Notes: a model not told the origin generated them from the sequence alone. 64,000 bases of DNA from Nostoc sp. MS1 (GCF_019976755.1 NZ_AP023441.1:6073501-6137500), one strand, 5' to 3'; numbered from the stretch's first letter, positions 32,452 through 41,840 are shown. Numbers and translations are program-made.

Positions 32452-33045
32452 CTACTTATTGGGATAAAGCCATCCCTTAAACAGGCGAGTCACTTGGGGC
32501 ATAACTACCCAAGTCATCAACGGCATCATAATACAAATGCTCACCAAATTAGCCAACCAGAAAGGTAAACCGCTAGTAATTGGTCTGAGGATGGTGGGCA
32601 TGATGGAGATGATTGGATAAAGCCCGACTGCACTCACAATCGCCGTTTTCCATTTGGGCGGGGGTGGTGACTTGGGGATTTCTGGTAGGGCAAACCAAGC
32701 CTCTAAACTATTGACATGAATCACTTGTGGATCATCTACAGTTAAGGCTTCGGCTCGCGCAATCCAACCTTGACAGATGACTGATTCTTCCCATTCTTGC
32801 AGATGTTGAGGAGTATCAAATCTGACAATTAGCTGCCATAAACCGCGTTTAGTGCTGGGATACAGTACATTACTTCCCAAGTAACCAGGGAAAGTGCTGG
32901 CGGCTAAAGTCACACCTCGGAGAGCTTCTTCAAAAGCGGCTTCTAATCCTGGTTTAACACAGTGAGCGATCGCCACAACACCAGGAGCAGGATTGCTCGA
33001 TTGTTTAATGTAATTTATCGACTCTTTCATAGGATGTTGAAGCAA
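32452..33045 (-). CDS. ABM-domain protein with C-terminal membrane anchor
   Basis: 197 residues: an antibiotic biosynthesis monooxygenase-like ferredoxin fold (VVAIAHCVKPGLEAAFEEAL, FPGYLGSNVLYPS, WQLIVRFDTPQHLQEWEES) then a linker SPPPPKW and two or three hydrophobic helices (AIVSAVGLYPIISIMPTIL and LVSICIMMPLMTWVVMPQV). Met6 is an alternative start at 33030. First of two ABM-type genes that flank an isochorismatase-like gene. Substrate unknown. Confidence 0.78.
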   Translation of the reverse strand: MLQHPMKESINYIKQSSNPAPGVVAIAHCVKPGLEAAFEEALRGVTLAASTFPGYLGSNVLYPSTKRGLWQLIVRFDTPQHLQEWEESVICQGWIARAEALTVDDPQVIHVNSLEAWFALPEIPKSPPPPKWKTAIVSAVGLYPIISIMPTILRPITSGLPFWLANLVSICIMMPLMTWVVMPQVTRLFKGWLYPNK

Positions 33046-33097
33046 TTAGAACAATGTAGGAAATTCAAGTGAGATTGATACCCGAACTTGAGGCTTT

Positions 33098-33685
33098 TTA
33101 TAAACGATTACCCCAATAACTAAAGTCTTGGTACAGTTGACCTACAGCTGACCCCTCTGGGCTTTGCCAATCTTTCATAATTTCTGAAGCCACCGAAGCC
33201 CAAGATACCAAAACCGCACCTGCTTGAGTTAAACGCAATAAAGCAGCCGTTTCGTTCAAAGTAGTGTCAGAACCAGAGACATCAACCACTACATAAGGTT
33301 CATAACCTGCCCCTAGTAAATCTATAGCTAATTGGAGTGTACAAATATCTAGAGAGATACCACCAAGCAAAACCTTTTTACGACCAATTGCTGCTAGTTT
33401 TTCCCGAAAAACTGGTTCATCCCAAGCACTGGGGGTATGGCGTTCAACGCGGATTGCATGGTCGGCATGAGCAACAACTTCTGGAAAGAATTTACCGCGA
33501 AAACCCCCTTCTTCTCCCAACATGATTGTAGGCAGGTTAAAGATTTTGGATAGCCGTGTAAATGCTTCGGCATTCTTCCGCAGTAAGTCATGATTAATCG
33601 TTTTTAAACCTGGAAAAAAGCCATCTAAAAAGTCAACAAGAACGACTACACAGTTATCACGGGTGAGTTTTTCGCTGTAGTTCAT
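33098..33685 (-). CDS. isochorismatase-family cysteine hydrolase
   Basis: 195 residues. Catalytic triad candidates: Asp in VVLVDFLDGF, Lys in FREKLAAIGRKKVLLGG and Cys in GISLDICTLQLAIDLLGAGY. The strand order and VVDVSGSD fit the isochorismatase-like hydrolases (YcaC/nicotinamidase group), which cleave C-N or vinyl-ether bonds. The gene sits between two ABM-fold genes in one direction, suggesting a small catabolic or detoxification unit. Confidence 0.85.
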   Translation of the reverse strand: MNYSEKLTRDNCVVVLVDFLDGFFPGLKTINHDLLRKNAEAFTRLSKIFNLPTIMLGEEGGFRGKFFPEVVAHADHAIRVERHTPSAWDEPVFREKLAAIGRKKVLLGGISLDICTLQLAIDLLGAGYEPYVVVDVSGSDTTLNETAALLRLTQAGAVLVSWASVASEIMKDWQSPEGSAVGQLYQDFSYWGNRL

Positions 33686-33744
33686 AATTAAGCCTTTTGG
33701 TAATGAAAAATCTAATTAGATGCTGTTATTTCCACAGCTAAAAC

Positions 33745-34053
33745 TTAAATAGGAAACACCTCAAAAGCACTACTGTAAACATGAGGTTCAACTTTAGCTA
33801 TCGCTTGATAAAATTCCTCATCGTGCAGTGCTTGAAATCGTGGGTGCTGCCTCAAAGCGGCGATTTGTGCTGCTGATTCCCAATGAGCAATAGCTGTGAC
33901 TTTTTCACCATCATCACTTTTCAGCAATTGTGCATCCAAAAAACCAGGCTGATACTTAACCACTTCGGTATAAATTTGATGAATGCGTTGGAACGCATCT
34001 TCTTGTCGTCCAGGTTGGACAGTGAAAATATTCACGAAAGTAATTTTACTCAT
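33745..34053 (-). CDS. ABM-family (antibiotic biosynthesis monooxygenase-like) protein
   Basis: 102 residues: ITFVNIFTVQPGRQEDAFQRI, QPGFLDAQLLKSDDG and VTAIAHWESAAQIAALRQH form the dimeric alpha-beta fold typical of these small proteins. They act on quinol-like or haem substrates in some cases; none is implied here. Only about 35 bp separates it from the hydrolase gene upstream. Confidence 0.82.
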   Translation of the reverse strand: MSKITFVNIFTVQPGRQEDAFQRIHQIYTEVVKYQPGFLDAQLLKSDDGEKVTAIAHWESAAQIAALRQHPRFQALHDEEFYQAIAKVEPHVYSSAFEVFPI

Positions 34054-34089
34054 CTATATTTGTAGAAAATAGATTGAATATAGACATAG

Positions 34090-35775
34090 TTACGGAGTTT
34101 GGTAAACCTGACTCAACAGTTGGGAAATTTTCTCTCCATCACCAGAATCAACTAAAGTCAAATTTAAAGGTGATTGACTGATAAATTGAGCGTAGGCAGG
34201 TGTTAAATAAGACTTGTATTCTTGGCGATGACCTACGGTCGGTCGGAGACCATCGCTCAGATAAGTTTGGAAAAAAGCCACACCCAAAGCATTCATATAA
34301 GTGTGAACATTTTTTCTATCAGGCCCTAGTAATCCTTGCGGTACAGGAATTACATTTTCACCATTTGGGAGGTCTGATTGAACGGAGAAGTGGGTTCCAT
34401 TCTCAATCACAGCCAAATATTTATCTTTACTGGGTAAATTGGTAAATGGTCGAATTTGTTCGGGAACTGCAGGGGTAAATATATCTTGACTTCCAGCCAC
34501 CATCATTACAGGAACTGGGATTGTACTCATACCTTTCTGCCCAAAAATGACACTACCTAAAGGATTCATTACCATAATCGCTTTAACGCGATCGTCTTTA
34601 ATAGGATAGTTGTCTGGTTTCAGGTCGAGGGCGCGACATTGAAGAAAGGTGGAAATATTTAGGGAACGATTGGGGTTACATTCTTGGCGAATTTTGGCAA
34701 AATCAAAGCTACCACCAGCTAACGCCAAAGCTGTATAACCGCCAAGTGAATGTCCAATTACACCCACCTGTTGCAGATTTAATTTATTTTTAAATCTAGA
34801 ATCTGTTTCGCTCAAGCGTTGGAGTTCATCTAAAAGGTATTTGATATCTAAAGGACGGTCAATTAATTCCGTCGGTCGGGGAGGACTAGCAATTCCGGCT
34901 AAAAATTGTTGAAATTGCTTGGAGTTAGCAACCGGATGGTCAAGCGCAGCAACGGCGAAACCATGAGATGCTAAATGTTGAGCGAGATAAACAAAGCCAT
35001 TGCGATTATCCGCCAAACCGTGAGAAATGACGATGACTGGGTAAGGTGTTGCTGATTCTGCTTGAGGTAAGTAAACATCAACATCATATTTCCGTTCTAG
35101 AACAGTTCTAGACTGTCCATCACGAGAGCGATCGTGTAGGTTTATGGTTATTTTTGTAGTATTAAATGTACCAGATTTACGAATATCTGGTCTTTGATTA
35201 AAATCTATTGGTGGTAAATTGGTAGCCTCTTGGTTTGCTAGTTGTTGAATTTTAGCAATTACTACATCCCTTTTTTGTATGAGTTCTGATAACTGCCCCA
35301 TTGTCTGTACAGTTTCAGAAAAATTGAGACGAATACTGGGGCTGGAATAATTTTTAACTATATTAACTAAAGAAAGCCCTTCAGAGCTTGCTGCTGATAA
35401 TATTAGGGCAGAACGCAGGGCGTAAAAACCATTTTGTCTGTTTTGAGTTTGAATTAATTCTCCGAAACGTTGCAGCATCTTTTCACCAATTGGAGAATAG
35501 GTAAATTGAGACACAAGCGTCGGAGAAACAGGAAATTTAGTACTCAAAAAATTCCTAGCCAGCTTTAATTGTTCTGGGTTAGCACGGTTGGCGTAAAATC
35601 CAAAGTCCTTGGTAATTTCACCTTTATTAACAAATACTTCTAAATCTGCTGTAGCAATATCAAAATCCCCAAACGGTGGGTAATTAAATACAATACGTTC
35701 TGCTGCAAGTGCAGGAGTAGTGATAGTTATGCTGGAAACTATGCCTAAGAAATAGCCAACAGATTTTTTCCACAT
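34090..35775 (-). CDS. exported DUF1400 alpha/beta hydrolase
   Basis: 561 residues. Signal peptide (VGYFLGIVSSITITTPALAAE), then a DUF1400 region (ERIVFNYPPFGDFDIATADLEVFV) common at the head of cyanobacterial lipase-like proteins. The hydrolase part resembles platelet-activating-factor acetylhydrolase or dienelactone hydrolase: PVIVISHGLADNR oxyanion loop, nucleophile elbow GHSLGGYTALALAG, a late Asp in VMMVAGSQDIFTPA and His in VIENGTHFSVQSD. Probably a periplasmic or lumenal lipase/esterase. Confidence 0.87.
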   Translation of the reverse strand: MWKKSVGYFLGIVSSITITTPALAAERIVFNYPPFGDFDIATADLEVFVNKGEITKDFGFYANRANPEQLKLARNFLSTKFPVSPTLVSQFTYSPIGEKMLQRFGELIQTQNRQNGFYALRSALILSAASSEGLSLVNIVKNYSSPSIRLNFSETVQTMGQLSELIQKRDVVIAKIQQLANQEATNLPPIDFNQRPDIRKSGTFNTTKITINLHDRSRDGQSRTVLERKYDVDVYLPQAESATPYPVIVISHGLADNRNGFVYLAQHLASHGFAVAALDHPVANSKQFQQFLAGIASPPRPTELIDRPLDIKYLLDELQRLSETDSRFKNKLNLQQVGVIGHSLGGYTALALAGGSFDFAKIRQECNPNRSLNISTFLQCRALDLKPDNYPIKDDRVKAIMVMNPLGSVIFGQKGMSTIPVPVMMVAGSQDIFTPAVPEQIRPFTNLPSKDKYLAVIENGTHFSVQSDLPNGENVIPVPQGLLGPDRKNVHTYMNALGVAFFQTYLSDGLRPTVGHRQEYKSYLTPAYAQFISQSPLNLTLVDSGDGEKISQLLSQVYQTP

Positions 35776-35838
35776 AAGGGATTGACGGACTTGAATTTAT
35801 AAGGTTGTAGATAGATAGATTGAAATAGTAAGTCTTTG

Positions 35839-36639
35839 TTACATAACTGCGATCGCGCTCAAAGCTGCACCAGTGACAATGACAACAATAGCACCTACCA
35901 GCGATAACTTTTGCAGTAATTTACCACTATTGGGTAAGCGGTCTATCCATTGATGAGCATACACAACAACTAACCCAATAGCTACCAACACCGAAGCTAA
36001 ACCCAGGCTAAATGCACTAATTAATACTACACCATAAGCTGCTTGATGTAAGGCGATCGCACTTAACAATAAAACTAGCGCTGATGGACAAGGTACAATA
36101 CCCCCAGCAATACCCAAGGTAATTAATGATTGGGTTGTAACAGATTTACTATGTGGGTGATGGTGGTGATGATGGTCATGTTCATGAGTGTCAAGACGTT
36201 GATCCAATAACCAAAACCCTACTGCACATATACTCAGTCCACTAAGTAAACTCAGAATCGGGTAAAGAGTATCTGGGAGAATATATTGTGAAGCTACCAA
36301 TGCGACAATTCCCAGCGTAAAAACTCCCAGTGTATGAGTAATAGTCGTCACTACGCCCAATAAGATAGCCTGTTGAGGTGTTCCCTGCGAACCTATCAAA
36401 TAGGCTGCCACCATTGTTTTACCATGTCCAGGCGCAAGGGCGTGTCCCGCTCCAAAGAGAAAGGCGATACCAAATCCGGTAATCACCAAACTTGGTGTTA
36501 GTTGTTGATGAATCAGTGTTTTGGTGAAAAATTCACCGTGTCCAATATGGGCAAGAGCAGGTTTTGCCATCAATAAGACAAATATTGCTGATACTACTGC
36601 CCAAAAGTAAGACAACCACTGCCTATGCCATATAAACAT
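35839..36639 (-). CDS. NicO/RcnA-like nickel-cobalt exporter
   Basis: 266 residues, about six membrane helices with an N-terminal signal-like segment. The metal-site motif HALAPGHGKTMVAAY in helix two, a His-rich loop THEHDHHHHHHPHSKS, and GIVPCPSALVLLLSAIAL in the following helix identify the NicO family. The His-rich loop suits nickel or cobalt sensing or storage before export. It might work with the P1B ATPase at 27149 against the same metal, but they are not in one operon. Confidence 0.88.
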   Translation of the reverse strand: MFIWHRQWLSYFWAVVSAIFVLLMAKPALAHIGHGEFFTKTLIHQQLTPSLVITGFGIAFLFGAGHALAPGHGKTMVAAYLIGSQGTPQQAILLGVVTTITHTLGVFTLGIVALVASQYILPDTLYPILSLLSGLSICAVGFWLLDQRLDTHEHDHHHHHHPHSKSVTTQSLITLGIAGGIVPCPSALVLLLSAIALHQAAYGVVLISAFSLGLASVLVAIGLVVVYAHQWIDRLPNSGKLLQKLSLVGAIVVIVTGAALSAIAVM

Positions 36640-36674
36640 AAGTGTAAATTATTAAACCTGTACCCTATCCTCTG

Positions 36675-37127
36675 CTATATCTCTCTCTTAAAAGCCTGAT
36701 GACTGTGGTAGAGCCAATAACCAATTGCCGCTAAAATTTCGTTGACAGTGGCAATCGCAACATTTGGATAAATTGGTATCCCGGCAAGCGTGGGTAGGGG
36801 TTCATTGGGAATTGCGATTAAGCTAGTGCCAGGAACTAGTAGAGTGGTAAAGAAAAAGGGAAACCAGAAAAGCATAGGAACCAAAGTGGCGATCGCAAAG
36901 CTGACTTGTGGTTCGGCTGATCGCCGCCAAAGTAACCACAGAGCAATTGCTGATAAACTACTAAGTAACCACAGCATCACCACATCATGAAATCGGGCAT
37001 GAGGAACCCAAGTCGGGTTGAAGATATGGGTAGCATTCCAATCTACAGCAACGGAAACTACTGCTGTATTGACAATTACTACAGAGAGTAAAATTCGGCT
37101 TAGTTTTGCTTTTGACACAGGGTTCAC
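36675..37127 (-). CDS. hypothetical membrane protein
   Basis: Four hydrophobic segments (ILLSVVIVNTAVVSVAVDW, MLWLLSSLSAIALWLLWRR, LVPMLFWFPFFFTTLLV and AIATVNEILAAIGYWLYH). The frame stays open to 37178, but the extra residues MVGIAHPTRFFHYLY are encoded by a GGTGGGCAATGCCCACC dispersed repeat, so GTG at 37127 is the more plausible start. It lies 35 bp from the NicO gene, suggesting co-transcription. Family not recognised with confidence. Confidence 0.6.
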   Translation of the reverse strand: MNPVSKAKLSRILLSVVIVNTAVVSVAVDWNATHIFNPTWVPHARFHDVVMLWLLSSLSAIALWLLWRRSAEPQVSFAIATLVPMLFWFPFFFTTLLVPGTSLIAIPNEPLPTLAGIPIYPNVAIATVNEILAAIGYWLYHSHQAFKREI

Positions 37128-37152
37128 AATTATATAGAGGTAATGGAAAAAC

Positions 37153-37184
37153 CTTGTAGGGTGGGCAATGCCCACCACCTGCTT
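37153..37184. repeat. palindromic repeat with GGGTGGGCAATGCCCACC
   Basis: The core GGTGGGCA-T-TGCCCACC is an almost perfect inverted repeat. Related wording (TAGGGTAGGCATCCTGCC and GGGACGGGCAAGATGCCC) occurs near 49950-49995, as part of a Nostocales dispersed family. Confidence 0.55.
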
Positions 37185-37220
37185 CCACTCGAAAATGCAA
37201 GATATGAATGTAATAACTTA

Positions 37221-37937
37221 TTACGCTGATTGATTAGCCGGTGTAACTAATAGGCGACCGATATTCACATTGCTTGGTTGTTCGAGGATGAAACGAATTG
37301 CTTTAGCAATATCTTGAGCAACAAGGGGCTGTTCTATGTTCATCATTTGCTTTTGCTCATCGCTCCAGTTTTGATAGAGATTTGTCGCTACTTTTCCTGG
37401 TTCAACACAACCTACACCAACCCCACTACCTGCTAATTCCAAACGTAGGCAATCAGTAAAGGACTCAATGGCGTGTTTTGTACCACAATAAGCAGCCATT
37501 GTAGGATAGTTAGTTGTTCCAGAAATACTAGATAGATTGACAATAAAACCGTTGCTTTGTTGTTTAAAATGTTTAGCAAAAAAGTACGCTAATCGAAATG
37601 CAGACTCTACATTGATGCGAACCATTTGACAAATTTCTTCAATCTCAATAGTCTCCACAGTACCAACAACCATCACACCCGCATTATTTACCAGTGCATC
37701 TACTCGTCCAAAGGAATTAAGCGCTGTCTCTAATAAGCGTTGAGGTAAATCTGGCTCTGTAACTTCGCTGGCAACAAAAGTAGCATTGGTAAGTTTGTTA
37801 GCGAGTTTCTCAAGTTTATCTTGATTTCTAGCAGTGAGAACAAGACTAACACCTGCACTATCTAATTCGTAAGCCGTGGCTTCACCAATCCCACTACTAG
37901 CACCAGTGATGATGGCAACTTTATTTTGTAAGTTCAT
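37221..37937 (-). CDS. short-chain dehydrogenase/reductase
   Basis: 238 residues. Rossmann signature TGASSGIGEAT, NNAGVMV, active-site Ser in VNLSSISG and the pair Y-x3-K in AAYCGTKHAIESF. Classical SDR of the YdfG/sepiapterin reductase-like group. The NADPH preference hint is Arg in LVLTARNQDKLEKLA. The neighbours are SnoaL-like, F420-reductase-like, AraC and OYE genes, all leftward, so it may take part in a common carbonyl/enone reduction pathway. Substrate unknown. Confidence 0.9.
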   Translation of the reverse strand: MNLQNKVAIITGASSGIGEATAYELDSAGVSLVLTARNQDKLEKLANKLTNATFVASEVTEPDLPQRLLETALNSFGRVDALVNNAGVMVVGTVETIEIEEICQMVRINVESAFRLAYFFAKHFKQQSNGFIVNLSSISGTTNYPTMAAYCGTKHAIESFTDCLRLELAGSGVGVGCVEPGKVATNLYQNWSDEQKQMMNIEQPLVAQDIAKAIRFILEQPSNVNIGRLLVTPANQSA

Positions 37938-37967
37938 AAGTTTGTTTGTTGATTGTAATATGAAGTC

Positions 37968-38426
37968 TCAGATTTCTACCGCCAAATTACCAATCACAGC
38001 ATCCTTCAATACTGGATACATAATGTATTCAAAGGGGAAGTTTGTACCGCTCACGATGTTTTCTACAATCTTGCCCTCTTTTAAGGTAAGAATATGAACT
38101 TCCTTTAGAGGTACAATTTGATGAGTAGCTTTTACACCGTAATAATCTTTCTGAAAAACAGTTGTTGCAGTGAACCTGACTACAACTTTGTTATCAACGC
38201 CGAAAATATCATCAATTACAAAATGCTTCACAGGCCAAGCATCGGCAAAAGCAGAAAAGATTTGTTTGTAGTTTTCCAGTCCTTGAATGGGTGCGGCAGG
38301 ACTTAAGCCAGTTGTTACTGTAATATTTGCATCTAGGGTTTCATCAAATATTTCTAAATTAGCTTTGCCGATTCCTTCATTCATGAATTGGAGCGCGATC
38401 GCTAAGTTTTGTTCGACTTGAGTCAT
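37968..38426 (-). CDS. SnoaL-like polyketide cyclase-fold protein
   Basis: 152 residues of the NTF2-like fold: AIALQFMNEGIGKANLEIFDE, then YKQIFSAFADAWPVKHFVID and VVRFTATTVFQKDYYG, with VHILTLKEGKIVENIV at the end. SnoaL-like proteins are cyclases, hydroxylases or stress-binding proteins; no specific activity can be assigned. It follows the F420-reductase-like gene by 31 bp. Confidence 0.8.
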   Translation of the reverse strand: MTQVEQNLAIALQFMNEGIGKANLEIFDETLDANITVTTGLSPAAPIQGLENYKQIFSAFADAWPVKHFVIDDIFGVDNKVVVRFTATTVFQKDYYGVKATHQIVPLKEVHILTLKEGKIVENIVSGTNFPFEYIMYPVLKDAVIGNLAVEI

Positions 38427-38456
38427 TTGTAGCTCACAATAACTTTTATTAGCTAT

Positions 38457-39104
38457 CTACCGTCGCAATGCTTGCAATCCTAAATTGGGAAACAATTTAC
38501 TGGCCACGGCAAACTGTACCCAAGCTGTTGCTAATGTTTCTAGGGAACGGGCTACTATCAACTCACCCGCGTCTACAGGTTCATATCCACATTCCCTAAT
38601 CAAATCAGCGACAATTGTCTTCGCTTCAGCATCATCACCACAATAAAAAATACTGGGGCAATCACTACCAAATTGTCTAGACTCAGCAGCAATTATTTCT
38701 GCAAAGGTAATATTAAAGGCTTCCACAACATTTGCTTTTGGTGCAAATTGCTGAATTATTTCGGCAACAGATGTTTTTAATTCAGTGGCAATACCGATTG
38801 TTTTACCAGTAAAGTCTGGTTGTAAGCCACTCACACAAGTAATGATAATTTTGCCATCAAGAGAACCGATAGATTTTAAGGCTTCTTCTAAAAAAGGAAC
38901 CCATACAGCCAACAGAACTACATCACTTTGGGCAACTGCATCTTCAGGCGTTCCCACTTTTGCATTCTCACCAGCCGCCGCCGCTAATTGATGTAATTTA
39001 TTCTCATCTCTGGAGTAAGAAAAAATTACTTGATGCCCAGCTTTTGCCCAAATCTTCCCCAAGCCACCACCCATATTTCCTGAACCGACTATACCAATTT
39101 TCAT
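38457..39104 (-). CDS. NADPH-dependent F420 reductase-like protein
   Basis: 215 residues, a single Rossmann domain starting MKIGIVGSGNMGGGLGKIWAKAGHQV, with SYSRDENKLHQLAA in the NADP 2'-phosphate position, VVLLAVWVPFLEEAL and ITCVSGLQPDF. It resembles NpdG-like F420 reductases that cyanobacteria and many other bacteria carry as NADP-binding reductases. True F420 use is doubtful because this genome segment shows no F420 gene. Confidence 0.83.
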   Translation of the reverse strand: MKIGIVGSGNMGGGLGKIWAKAGHQVIFSYSRDENKLHQLAAAAGENAKVGTPEDAVAQSDVVLLAVWVPFLEEALKSIGSLDGKIIITCVSGLQPDFTGKTIGIATELKTSVAEIIQQFAPKANVVEAFNITFAEIIAAESRQFGSDCPSIFYCGDDAEAKTIVADLIRECGYEPVDAGELIVARSLETLATAWVQFAVASKLFPNLGLQALRR

Positions 39105-39147
39105 AGTTTATTTGTTGTGTTAATGAAAGTTTAATAGTCAGAATGAT

Positions 39148-39552
39148 TTAAGCAACCCTGGTTATGCTGCTATTTTCGGCAAAGTATTTGGGTGTAACTC
39201 CGGTATATTTTTTGAAGTGTTTTGTCAAATGGCTTTGATCTGCACAGCCAACCATGAGAGCAATATCGGCGATCGCATATTTTCCTTGCTGGAGTAATTC
39301 TTTAGCTTTTTCCATCCGTTGCTGAAGTACATATTGATAGGGTGCAATACCCATAGATTGCTTAAACAATCGGCAAAAATAATATGGACTAATGCCGTAA
39401 ATTCTGGCTAGTTCAGTTAACTGGATTGGTTGGTCTAAATGGCTATGGATATAGCTTAATACTTGCTGAAATCTATGAGCTGACACAAAATCACTCGATA
39501 GTTGTTGATTGCATAAATGGATAGTCGGTATAACCTTTCTCATCACCACCAT
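39148..39552 (-). CDS. AraC-family transcription regulator, DNA-binding domain only
   Basis: 134 residues containing both AraC helix-turn-helix motifs (LTELARIYGISPYYFCRLFKQ and IADIALMVGCADQSHLTKHF, ending GVTPKYF). The usual N-terminal sensing domain is missing. Its first 62 bp overlap the end of the Old Yellow Enzyme gene, in another frame, so it may be an N-terminally truncated regulator with a new start. It may control the adjacent redox genes. Confidence 0.82.
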   Translation of the reverse strand: MVVMRKVIPTIHLCNQQLSSDFVSAHRFQQVLSYIHSHLDQPIQLTELARIYGISPYYFCRLFKQSMGIAPYQYVLQQRMEKAKELLQQGKYAIADIALMVGCADQSHLTKHFKKYTGVTPKYFAENSSITRVA

Positions 39553-40597
39553 AGAAGGTATTGCGGTCGGGTTGATTAAATGAGGTATTTAACCGCAGAC
39601 GTTCTGGTAAATCTGGATTAGCTAAAAATAGTTGACCAAAAGAAACTAAGTCAGCAACACCATTAGCGATCGCCGCATCCCCTTTTTCTCTGTCGTAACC
39701 CCCATTAGCAATTAGCGTTCCTGTATAAAGAGGGCGAAAATCAGAGACAGGAATCGACTTACCTCCATGTCTGATATCTGCTGGCGATGCTTCCATTAGG
39801 TGAAGATAGCCTAAACCAAAGGTATTGAGGGCAGCGATCGCATAGCTAAATAAAGCTTCGGGGTCAGAGTCATGGACATCGTTATATGTGTTGCTGGGTG
39901 AAAGCTTAATTCCTACACGTTCTGCACCCCAAACACTACATACAGCTTCCGTAACTTCCAACAGAAACCGCACTCGATTTTCAATAGAACCACCATAAAT
40001 ATCAGTGCGTTTATTAGTTCCATCTTGGAGAAACTGATCAATTATGTATCCGAAAGCACCGTGTATTTCTACCCCATCAAATCCAGCCGTCAAAGCATTT
40101 TTAGCCCCCTGACGAAATTGCTCAATCACACCCGGAATTTCCTCTGTTTCCAAAGCGCGAGGCGTAACAAACGGTTGAGAACCTGTGTAAGTCGAGGTGT
40201 TACCTCTAGGTGCGATCGCGGAAGGTGCTACAGGTAATGCACCATCTGGTTGTAAAGAAGGATGAGAAATCCGTCCTGTATGCCATAGTTGCAAAAAGAT
40301 CCGTCCACCTGCACTATGCACTGCATCTGTTACCAATCGCCAACCATCAATCTGTTCTGGAGAATGAATCCCTGGCGTTCCTGGATAACCAAGACCCTGC
40401 GGTGATACTTGGGTACATTCCGTTACAATCAGTCCAGCCGTGGCACGTTGAGCATAATAAGTAGCATTAAGTTGCGTAGGGACATTTCCCACACCCGCAC
40501 GATTACGAGTCATGGGAGCCATAACAATTCGATTTGGCAATGTGTAAGAGCCAAGCTGAACGGGTGAGAATAAGTCTGTTTGAGTTACTTGAATCAT
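39491..40597 (-). CDS. Old Yellow Enzyme-type alkene reductase
   Basis: 368 residues, FMN-dependent TIM barrel. PNRIVMAPMTRNRAG, then FLQLWHTGRISHPS (substrate-binding His-x2-His region in the classic branch), GFDGVEIHGAFGYIIDQFL, GGSIENRVRFLLEV and GYDREKGDAAIANGVADLVSFG. It reduces electrophilic alkenes such as enones and nitro-olefins with NADPH. The family is about 360 residues long, so it is complete. It is first in the leftward run that continues with AraC, F420-reductase-like, SnoaL-like and SDR. Confidence 0.92.
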   Translation of the reverse strand: MIQVTQTDLFSPVQLGSYTLPNRIVMAPMTRNRAGVGNVPTQLNATYYAQRATAGLIVTECTQVSPQGLGYPGTPGIHSPEQIDGWRLVTDAVHSAGGRIFLQLWHTGRISHPSLQPDGALPVAPSAIAPRGNTSTYTGSQPFVTPRALETEEIPGVIEQFRQGAKNALTAGFDGVEIHGAFGYIIDQFLQDGTNKRTDIYGGSIENRVRFLLEVTEAVCSVWGAERVGIKLSPSNTYNDVHDSDPEALFSYAIAALNTFGLGYLHLMEASPADIRHGGKSIPVSDFRPLYTGTLIANGGYDREKGDAAIANGVADLVSFGQLFLANPDLPERLRLNTSFNQPDRNTFYGGDEKGYTDYPFMQSTTIE

Positions 40598-41207
40598 AGA
40601 CTATGGGAAAGTGCTGAATGCTAAGTGCTGAGTAGTGTTAGCGGTAGCGGCGCGTTTAGCGCGTGCTGAGTAGTGAGTTAAAAGTAACTCTGCCTCCTGC
40701 CTTTTGACTATGGACTAATGACTAATGACTATTCAACAATGGACAATTAACAATTGACTTTTTCCCTCTCCCAGGAAGTGAGAGGATTGGAGACAAGGAT
40801 TTATTTTTTGATTTTTTCTCCTTAAAAGGAGAGGTCTTAAACCTTGAATGAAACAATTGTCAATTATCAATTGTCAATTATCAATTGATAACCAATGACT
40901 TCACTCTATAGAATCAGCCAGATTTTGTCTCTAGGCCAAAGTTCGAGTTATTCCCATAAAGAAAAGTCAGTTTATTCTCAAACCTAAGATGAGGAAAATA
41001 CCTTAACTTAAGTCTAGGTTTGATTATAGCTATAGGGAAAAGTCTCTAATTATCAGTGTTTTATGATGAATTTATGCCTTAATCCATCTGGCTACTGCTA
41101 TATATTCAACTTATAAAAATATATCTTTTGATTGTTGACAATTGACTTTTAATAGTCAATTGTAGATCAAGATTGGATATTTAATCAAGCGAACCTGAGC
41201 AATATCC
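40598..41207. other. repeat-rich interval
   Basis: About 600 bp without a gene. It contains the second copy of the GC-rich dispersed repeat (40637-40664), ATGACTA units near 40710-40732, and TCAATTATCAATTGTCAAT units near 40857-40895. The rest has no feature I can name. Confidence 0.6.
40637..40664. repeat. dispersed GC-rich repeat, copy 2 (inverted)
   Basis: GTTAGCGGTAGCGG then CGCGTTTAGCGCG, the complement of the repeat at 1280-1309, with the same flanking GTG/CAC trinucleotides. Confidence 0.7.
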
Positions 41208-41840
41208 TTATTGGAGAGTGACAATTCCTCGTCTGAGGGCAGTAATCACAGCTTGAGTGCGATCGCTTACGCCTAATTTGCTGAGAATATTATTAACGTG
41301 GTACTTGACAGTACCCTCGGATATCTGCAATGCAGTACCAATTTCTTGATTACTTTTACCAGTAGCCATGAGGCGAATCACATCTAGTTCTCTACTGCTT
41401 AGTTGCAGGATACCTATACGCTCTGCCAGTTTCGCTCCCACTGAAGGCGGAATATATTTCTGCCCTACATTGACAACGCGAATGGCTGCAAGTAGTTCAT
41501 CCGGTTCAGCATCCTTGAGCAAATAACCTTTAGCCCCAGCTTTGAGTCCACTGTAGATATCTTCATCGCCATCGTAAGTAGTCAGGACAATAATCCGGGC
41601 GTTTTCAAATTCATTACAAATAGTAGTAATTGCCGTCACTCCATCCATTTCTGGCATTCGCAAATCCATCAGTGTGACATCCGGTTGATGTTGACGAAAT
41701 TCTGCAACCGCCTCACGACCATTACAAACCTGTGCCACAACAGCCATATCCGACTCACGGTTAATCATCGCTGCTAAACCCTGGCGAACCACTGGATGAT
41801 CATCAACAATCAAGATACGAATAGGGTTTTGTAAAGTCAT
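41208..41840 (-). CDS. NarL/LuxR-type response regulator
   Basis: 210 residues. Receiver domain with acidic pair in VDDHPVV, phospho-Asp in VTLMDLRMPEMDG, Thr in VLTTYDGDE and Lys in GYLLKDAEP; then a LuxR helix-turn-helix (LSSRELDVIRLMATGKSNQEIGTALQISEGTVKYHVNNIL). It lies 130 bp downstream of the five-GAF kinase in the same direction, so the two are very likely a cognate pair. The gap is filled with CATTAGT and CTCCCCC repeats. Confidence 0.94.
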   Translation of the reverse strand: MTLQNPIRILIVDDHPVVRQGLAAMINRESDMAVVAQVCNGREAVAEFRQHQPDVTLMDLRMPEMDGVTAITTICNEFENARIIVLTTYDGDEDIYSGLKAGAKGYLLKDAEPDELLAAIRVVNVGQKYIPPSVGAKLAERIGILQLSSRELDVIRLMATGKSNQEIGTALQISEGTVKYHVNNILSKLGVSDRTQAVITALRRGIVTLQ

